Of a DNA stretch of 36,603 bases, positions 32,404-36,603 are shown in pieces. Within the stretch, counting starts at the first letter, position 1. Every line of letters starts with the position of its first letter. The position numbers and the translations under genes are program-made. Source of the stretch: Piscinibacter caeni (GTDB taxonomy: Bacteria > Pseudomonadota > Gammaproteobacteria > Burkholderiales > Burkholderiaceae_C); contig QJOU01000090.1 in the NCBI GenBank assembly GCA_003265685.1, forward strand, positions 1 through 36,603. Reading direction: 5' to 3'. The notes under the pieces are model-generated. The model did no database searches and was not told where the DNA came from. It saw nothing but the letters and a program-made list of their open reading frames with translations.

Positions 32404-35400
32404 ATGGACACGCGAACCGCCACCCCGACGGCCACCCGCAGCGGGCCCGCCGACGACCTCAGCGCCCTGGCCTGGGTGCACGACGAACTGCGCCGCTCGC
32501 TCGATGCGGCGCACAAGTCGCTGCGCCGCTACCTGAAGGAGTCCGAGGCGCTCGGCGGCTCGGATGTCGACGCGGTCGACCCGTCGGTGCTGCGCAGTGC
32601 GCGCACGCAGATCCACCAGGGTGTCGGCGCGCTCGAGCTGGTCGGGCTGCAGTCGGCGGCGCTGCTGCTGCGCGCCAGCGAGGCGGCGGTGCAGAAGATC
32701 GTCGCCAAGCCGCACAAGCTGACGCTGGCGCTGGTCGAGTCCATCGAGCACGCCTCGTTCGCGCTGCTCGACTACCTGTCGCGCATGCTGGCCGGCAAGC
32801 CGGTCTCGGCGCTCGCCCTGTTCCCGCAGTACCGTGCGGTGCAGGAGGCGGCCGGCGCGGAGCGCATCCATCCGGCCGACCTGTGGAATGTGGACTGGCG
32901 CTGGCGCGAGCTGCCGGCCGACACCGGCGTGCAGCCGCGCGTGATCGACGACGCGACGCACCATGCGCTGGAGGCCAACATGCTCGGCCTGATGCGCAGC
33001 CCGCAGCCGCTGGTGGCCGCGGCGCGCATGAGCGAGCTGACCGCCGGGCTGGGTGCTGCGGCGCGCGAGACCGAGGTGGCCACGCTGTGGAAGCTGGCCT
33101 CGGCGGTGTTCGAGGCGTATGCGCAGAGCCTGCTGGGCTTCGACGTCTTCGCCAAGCGCCTGGGATCGCGCCTGCTGGCGCAGTACCGCGCGCTCGAGAA
33201 GGGCGAGACGCAGGTGTCCGAGCGCCTCGCGCAGGACCTGCTGTTCTTCTGCGCCCAGGCCGCCTCGCCCGGCGACGGCAAGGGCGCGCCGCGCCTGGCC
33301 GCGGTGCGCCAGGCCTATGGCCTGGCCCACCACGTGCCGGTGGACTACACGACCAGCCCGCTGGGCCGCTTCGACCCGGCCGTCATCGTGCAGGCGCGCA
33401 AGCGCGTCGCGGCAGCCAAGGAATCCTGGTCCGGCGTGGCCGGCGGCGAGCTGCACCGGCTGGCCGGGCTGGCCGAGCAGTTCTCGCTGGTGGGCGATTC
33501 GCTCAAGCGCCTGTTTCCGCTCGGCGAGGCCTTCGCGGCCGAGCTGCAGATGGCCGTGGCGCAGACCCAGTCGAGCGGCGAGCCCCCCGCGGCCCCGCTG
33601 GCCATGGAGGTGGCCACCAGCCTGCTGTACGTCGAGGCGGCGCTGGAGGATTCGGAGTTCGATCATCCCGAGCAGGCCGAGCGCGTCAGGCGCCTCGCGG
33701 ACCGGCTCGGCGCCGTGCGCGAAGGCCGCCCGCCCGAGCCGCTCGAGTCCTGGATGGAGGAGCTGTACCGCCGCGTCAGCGACCGCCAGACCATGGGCAG
33801 CGTGGTGCAGGAGCTGCGCAGCTCGCTGTCGGAGACCGAGAAGGCGATCGACCAGTTCTTCCGCAACCCGGACGACCGGCAGGTGCTGATCCCGGTGCCG
33901 AATCAGCTCGCCGCGATGCGCGGCGTGCTGTCGGTGCTCGGCATGGACCAGGCCACCGCCGCGCTGCTGCGCATGCGCGACGAGATCGAAGGCCTGGTGC
34001 AGACCCAGCTGGACCCGCAGCGCGTCGACCAGACCGGTCTGTTCGACCGCATCGCCGGCAACCTGGGCGCGCTCGGCTTCCTGATCGACATGCTCAGCGT
34101 GCAGCCGCAGATGGCCAAGTCGCTGTTCGTGTTCGATCCGCGCACCGGCACGCTCGACCCGGTGATGGGCCGTGGCCCCGGCGCGCGCCAGCTCGGCGCG
34201 GCGCCGCCGCCGGTCGAGCCGCGCCTGATCGAGCAGGCCCAGCAGCTCGCCTTCACCGCGGCGCGCGGCGACGTGCCGGTGGCCGAGGTCGCGCGCGACC
34301 TGGAGCGCCTGTCGCACGAGGCCCAGGCCGCCGACCAGGGCGGGCTGCTGGCCACCGTCGAGCGCACCCGCGAGGCGCTCGAGAAGGCCGATGCCGTGCA
34401 CAACCCGGACTTCGTCGCCTCGCTGCGCGGCGAGCTCTCGGAAGCGCTGGTCGACTTCGTGCACACCTCGTCGCGCCCGATGGAGTTCGTGCCCGAGCCG
34501 CCGCCCCCGGCGCCACTGTCGGCCGCGGCCACCCCGGCGGTCGACTCCGGCCTGGCCGAAGACGACGAGATGCGCGAGATCTTCCTCGAGGAAGCGCGCG
34601 AGGTGCTGCGCGACGCCGGCACGGCGCGCGCCGACCTGGCGCAGGCGCCGTCCGACCTGCCGCTGCAGACCACCGTGCGGCGCGCCTTCCACACCCTCAA
34701 GGGCAGCTCGCGCATGGTCGGGCTGAAGGAGTTCGGCGAAGCCGCCTGGGCCTGCGAGCAGCTCTACAACGCGCAGCTCGCCGAGCACCGCGGCGCCGAG
34801 CAGCCGCTGCTCGAGTTCACCGAGTGGGTGCTGGGCCAGCTGGCCGGCTGGGTCGAAGATATCGCCGCGCGGCGCGACGCCGCGCGCAGCGCCGCGCCGA
34901 TCAAGGCCGCGGCGCAGCGCCTGATGGCCGGCGAGCCGCCGCTGCAGTCGGCGACCGCCGCCGCGGCTGCGGCTGCGGCTGCCGCCCCGGCAACGACCCC
35001 GGCCGCACCGGCACCGGTGCCCGCCGCGGCCGAGCTGCCGCCGCTGCCGCCGCTGAACATCGGCCTGCCGCCCGACCTGCCGAGCGCCGCCGACCTCGAG
35101 CTGCGCGACCTGTCCGCGCCGGCCGCCCCGCTGGCGCCGGAGCTGGCCGAGGTGGCCTTCGATCTCGACCTGAAGGCGCTCGACGAGCCGGCGCCGGCCA
35201 TGGCCGTGCCGGCCGCGCCCGAGGTGGCCGTGCTCGACATGCAGTCCACCGCGCTGCAGACCCCGTTCGACCCGCTGGCCACCCAGCCGCTGCCGCTGCA
35301 CGAGCTGCCCGAGGCGGCGCTGCCGGTGCCCGACATGACGGTCGAGCTGATCGACCTCGACCTGGACGGCGGCGCCGCGGACGCGCCGGTGTTCGAGGCC

Positions 35401-36603
35401 CTGCAGGCGAGCCCGCCGCTGGAGGCCGATCTGGCGCTGGACATCGGCGAGCCGGCCGCGCCTGCGCCCGTGGCGTCGCCCGACGAGGAGAACGTCAAGG
35501 TCGTTGGCCCGCTGCGCATCGGCATCCCGCTGTTCAACATCTACCTCAACGAGGCCGACGAGCTGTCGCGCCGCCTGACCACCGAGCTGGCCGAGTGGGC
35601 GATGGAGCTGCACCGGCCGGTCGGCGAGACGCCGATCGCGCTGGCGCATTCGCTGGCCGGCAGTTCGGCGACGGTCGGCTTCAACGACCTGTCCAACCTC
35701 GCACGCCAGCTCGAGCATGCGCAGATGCGCTCGCAGGCGGTCGGCTTCGGCACCCCCGACGAGGCACGCCTGTTCGTCGAGGTGGCCGAGGAGATCCGTC
35801 GCCTGCTGCACCAGTTCGCCGCCGGCTTCCTGAAGGAGCCCGAGCCGGCGCTGCTGCAGCGCCTGGCCGAGCACGAGATCGATTCGGCGCGCCGCCTGGA
35901 GGCGGCCACCGCCGCGGCCGAGCTGCCCGAGCCCACCGCGCCCGCGCCGCTGCCCGAACCGGTCATCGAACCGATCACGCTGGAGGCCGCGCCCGAGCCG
36001 GCCGCCGAAGTGCACGCCGAGAGCACCGAAGGCGCCGAGCCGACCGCGCCGGCGCCGCTCACCGGCCCGGGTTTCCTGGCGACCAGCAGTTTCGGGGCGC
36101 TGGACTCGCGCCTGGACGCGCTCGGCCAGCCCGAGCTCAAGCCGCTGGCCGAGGCGCCGGACCTGTCGCAGCGCGCACACCACCTGATCGAGCCGTCGAT
36201 CGAGGGCACCGAGGACATCGACGCGGTCGACGCGGTCGACGCCGAGCTGTTCCCGATCTTCGAGGAAGAGGGCCAGGACCTGCTGCCCCGCCTGTCGGCG
36301 CAGCTGCGCGACTGGGCACGCCGCCCGGGCGATGCCAGCCACGCCGCCGCCTGCATGCGCACGCTGCATACGCTCAAGGGCGGCGCCCGCCTGGCCGGCG
36401 CGATGCGGCTGGGCGAGATGGCGCACCGCCTCGAGACCCGCATCGAGCAGCTGCTCGCGCAACAGCCGGTGCCGGCGGCCGACGTGGAGCAGCTGCAGTC
36501 GCGCGGCGACGCGCTGGCCCAGGTGTTCGAGGCGCTGCGCGCGCGCGACGCCGCGGCCTACGCCGAGGCCGGCGCGGCGCTGGCCGCCGAGCCGGTGCCC
36601 GCG
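32404..36603 (+). CDS. chpA: ChpA/CheA-type hybrid histidine kinase, N-terminal 1400 residues (3' end outside window)
   Basis: An ATG at 32404 opens a frame with no stop to the window edge, exactly 1400 codons. It is the kinase of the Pil-Chp system and should phosphorylate PilG and PilH. Phosphotransfer (Hpt) domains are seen at His763 (FHTLKGSSRMVGL), His1082 (LAHSLAGSSATVGF) and His1322 (LHTLKGGARLAGAM). A degenerate one at His71 reads HQGVGALELVG and lacks the usual Lys. Residues about 180-700 are a helical region as in other ChpA proteins. Linkers are Ala/Pro-rich, including 11 consecutive Ala near 859-869, and DAVDAVDAE near 1276. The dimerisation, ATPase, CheW and receiver domains must lie beyond the edge. 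No clear ribosome-binding site; coupling to pilJ, 37 bases upstream, is likely. Confidence 0.92.
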   Translation, partial: MDTRTATPTATRSGPADDLSALAWVHDELRRSLDAAHKSLRRYLKESEALGGSDVDAVDPSVLRSARTQIHQGVGALELVGLQSAALLLRASEAAVQKIVAKPHKLTLALVESIEHASFALLDYLSRMLAGKPVSALALFPQYRAVQEAAGAERIHPADLWNVDWRWRELPADTGVQPRVIDDATHHALEANMLGLMRSPQPLVAAARMSELTAGLGAAARETEVATLWKLASAVFEAYAQSLLGFDVFAKRLGSRLLAQYRALEKGETQVSERLAQDLLFFCAQAASPGDGKGAPRLAAVRQAYGLAHHVPVDYTTSPLGRFDPAVIVQARKRVAAAKESWSGVAGGELHRLAGLAEQFSLVGDSLKRLFPLGEAFAAELQMAVAQTQSSGEPPAAPLAMEVATSLLYVEAALEDSEFDHPEQAERVRRLADRLGAVREGRPPEPLESWMEELYRRVSDRQTMGSVVQELRSSLSETEKAIDQFFRNPDDRQVLIPVPNQLAAMRGVLSVLGMDQATAALLRMRDEIEGLVQTQLDPQRVDQTGLFDRIAGNLGALGFLIDMLSVQPQMAKSLFVFDPRTGTLDPVMGRGPGARQLGAAPPPVEPRLIEQAQQLAFTAARGDVPVAEVARDLERLSHEAQAADQGGLLATVERTREALEKADAVHNPDFVASLRGELSEALVDFVHTSSRPMEFVPEPPPPAPLSAAATPAVDSGLAEDDEMREIFLEEAREVLRDAGTARADLAQAPSDLPLQTTVRRAFHTLKGSSRMVGLKEFGEAAWACEQLYNAQLAEHRGAEQPLLEFTEWVLGQLAGWVEDIAARRDAARSAAPIKAAAQRLMAGEPPLQSATAAAAAAAAAAPATTPAAPAPVPAAAELPPLPPLNIGLPPDLPSAADLELRDLSAPAAPLAPELAEVAFDLDLKALDEPAPAMAVPAAPEVAVLDMQSTALQTPFDPLATQPLPLHELPEAALPVPDMTVELIDLDLDGGAADAPVFEALQASPPLEADLALDIGEPAAPAPVASPDEENVKVVGPLRIGIPLFNIYLNEADELSRRLTTELAEWAMELHRPVGETPIALAHSLAGSSATVGFNDLSNLARQLEHAQMRSQAVGFGTPDEARLFVEVAEEIRRLLHQFAAGFLKEPEPALLQRLAEHEIDSARRLEAATAAAELPEPTAPAPLPEPVIEPITLEAAPEPAAEVHAESTEGAEPTAPAPLTGPGFLATSSFGALDSRLDALGQPELKPLAEAPDLSQRAHHLIEPSIEGTEDIDAVDAVDAELFPIFEEEGQDLLPRLSAQLRDWARRPGDASHAAACMRTLHTLKGGARLAGAMRLGEMAHRLETRIEQLLAQQPVPAADVEQLQSRGDALAQVFEALRARDAAAYAEAGAALAAEPVPA

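Noticed and set aside
29940-32516. An 858-codon open frame opposite pilJ
   Set aside because: Same kind of shadow; the plus strand encodes a typical chemoreceptor.
34960-35030. A phase-variable repeat in the poly-Ala stretch of chpA
   Set aside because: The Ala codons are mixed GCC, GCG and GCT and imperfect, and slippage by whole codons would not change the frame; this is an ordinary low-complexity linker.
32353-36462. A 1369-codon open frame on the minus strand opposite chpA
   Set aside because: The protein is Arg/Gln/His/Leu-rich with no domain, and is the antisense shadow of a GC-biased gene. The plus strand encodes clear Hpt domains over the same span.

Overview
The window is about 36.6 kb of very GC-rich DNA (codons end almost always in G or C) from a betaproteobacterium. 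Gene order and protein sequences point to Burkholderiales, probably near Rubrivivax, Leptothrix or Methylibium. That placement comes from remembered family resemblance, not from a search. It looks like ordinary core chromosome. I see no rRNA, tRNA, insertion sequence, prophage or CRISPR array.

Layout. (1) 1-2244: a truncated membrane gene on the minus strand, resembling the DabB (NuoL-like) subunit of the DAB inorganic-carbon transporter, diverges from a LysR-type regulator. (2) 2416-20617: a complete division and cell-wall (dcw) cluster on the plus strand, in the order mraZ-rsmH-ftsL-ftsI-murE-murF-mraY-murD-ftsW-murG-murC-ddl-ftsQ-ftsA-ftsZ-lpxC. From mraZ to ddl every junction overlaps by 1 to 11 nt. 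The cluster starts at a four-repeat MraZ operator and makes the UDP-MurNAc-pentapeptide, lipid I/II, the septal synthase and the Z-ring in one transcription unit. lpxC is set off from ftsZ by a 146-bp gap full of palindromes. (3) 20708-25959: two small membrane proteins, a translationally coupled SDR/esterase pair (minus), a phosphofructokinase with a mixed active-site signature, the murein-recycling ligase mpl (minus), and a DUF6644-like/DUF6152-like membrane and periplasmic pair. (4) 25974-28218: hemL and a thiD-like kinase on the minus strand, overlapping. (5) 28382-36603: a 57-residue rubredoxin, then the twitching-motility chemosensory genes pilG-pilH-pilI-pilJ and the first 1400 codons of a giant ChpA/CheA hybrid kinase that runs off the window.

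Two important genes have no stop codon inside the window and are partial: dabB at the left edge and chpA at the right edge. Rubredoxin is short enough to be missed easily.

I did not find a clearly new multi-gene system. The observations most worth checking are: a 69-codon patch inside rsmH with sharply different codon use; an MraZ operator whose fourth repeat contains the mraZ start codon; a strong ribosome-binding site that would give FtsZ a 44-residue N-terminal extension; a DUF6644/DUF6152 pair whose secreted member should begin with His-His after signal cleavage; a Gly/Lys phosphofructokinase signature; and a perfect inverted repeat over the candidate -10 of rubredoxin.
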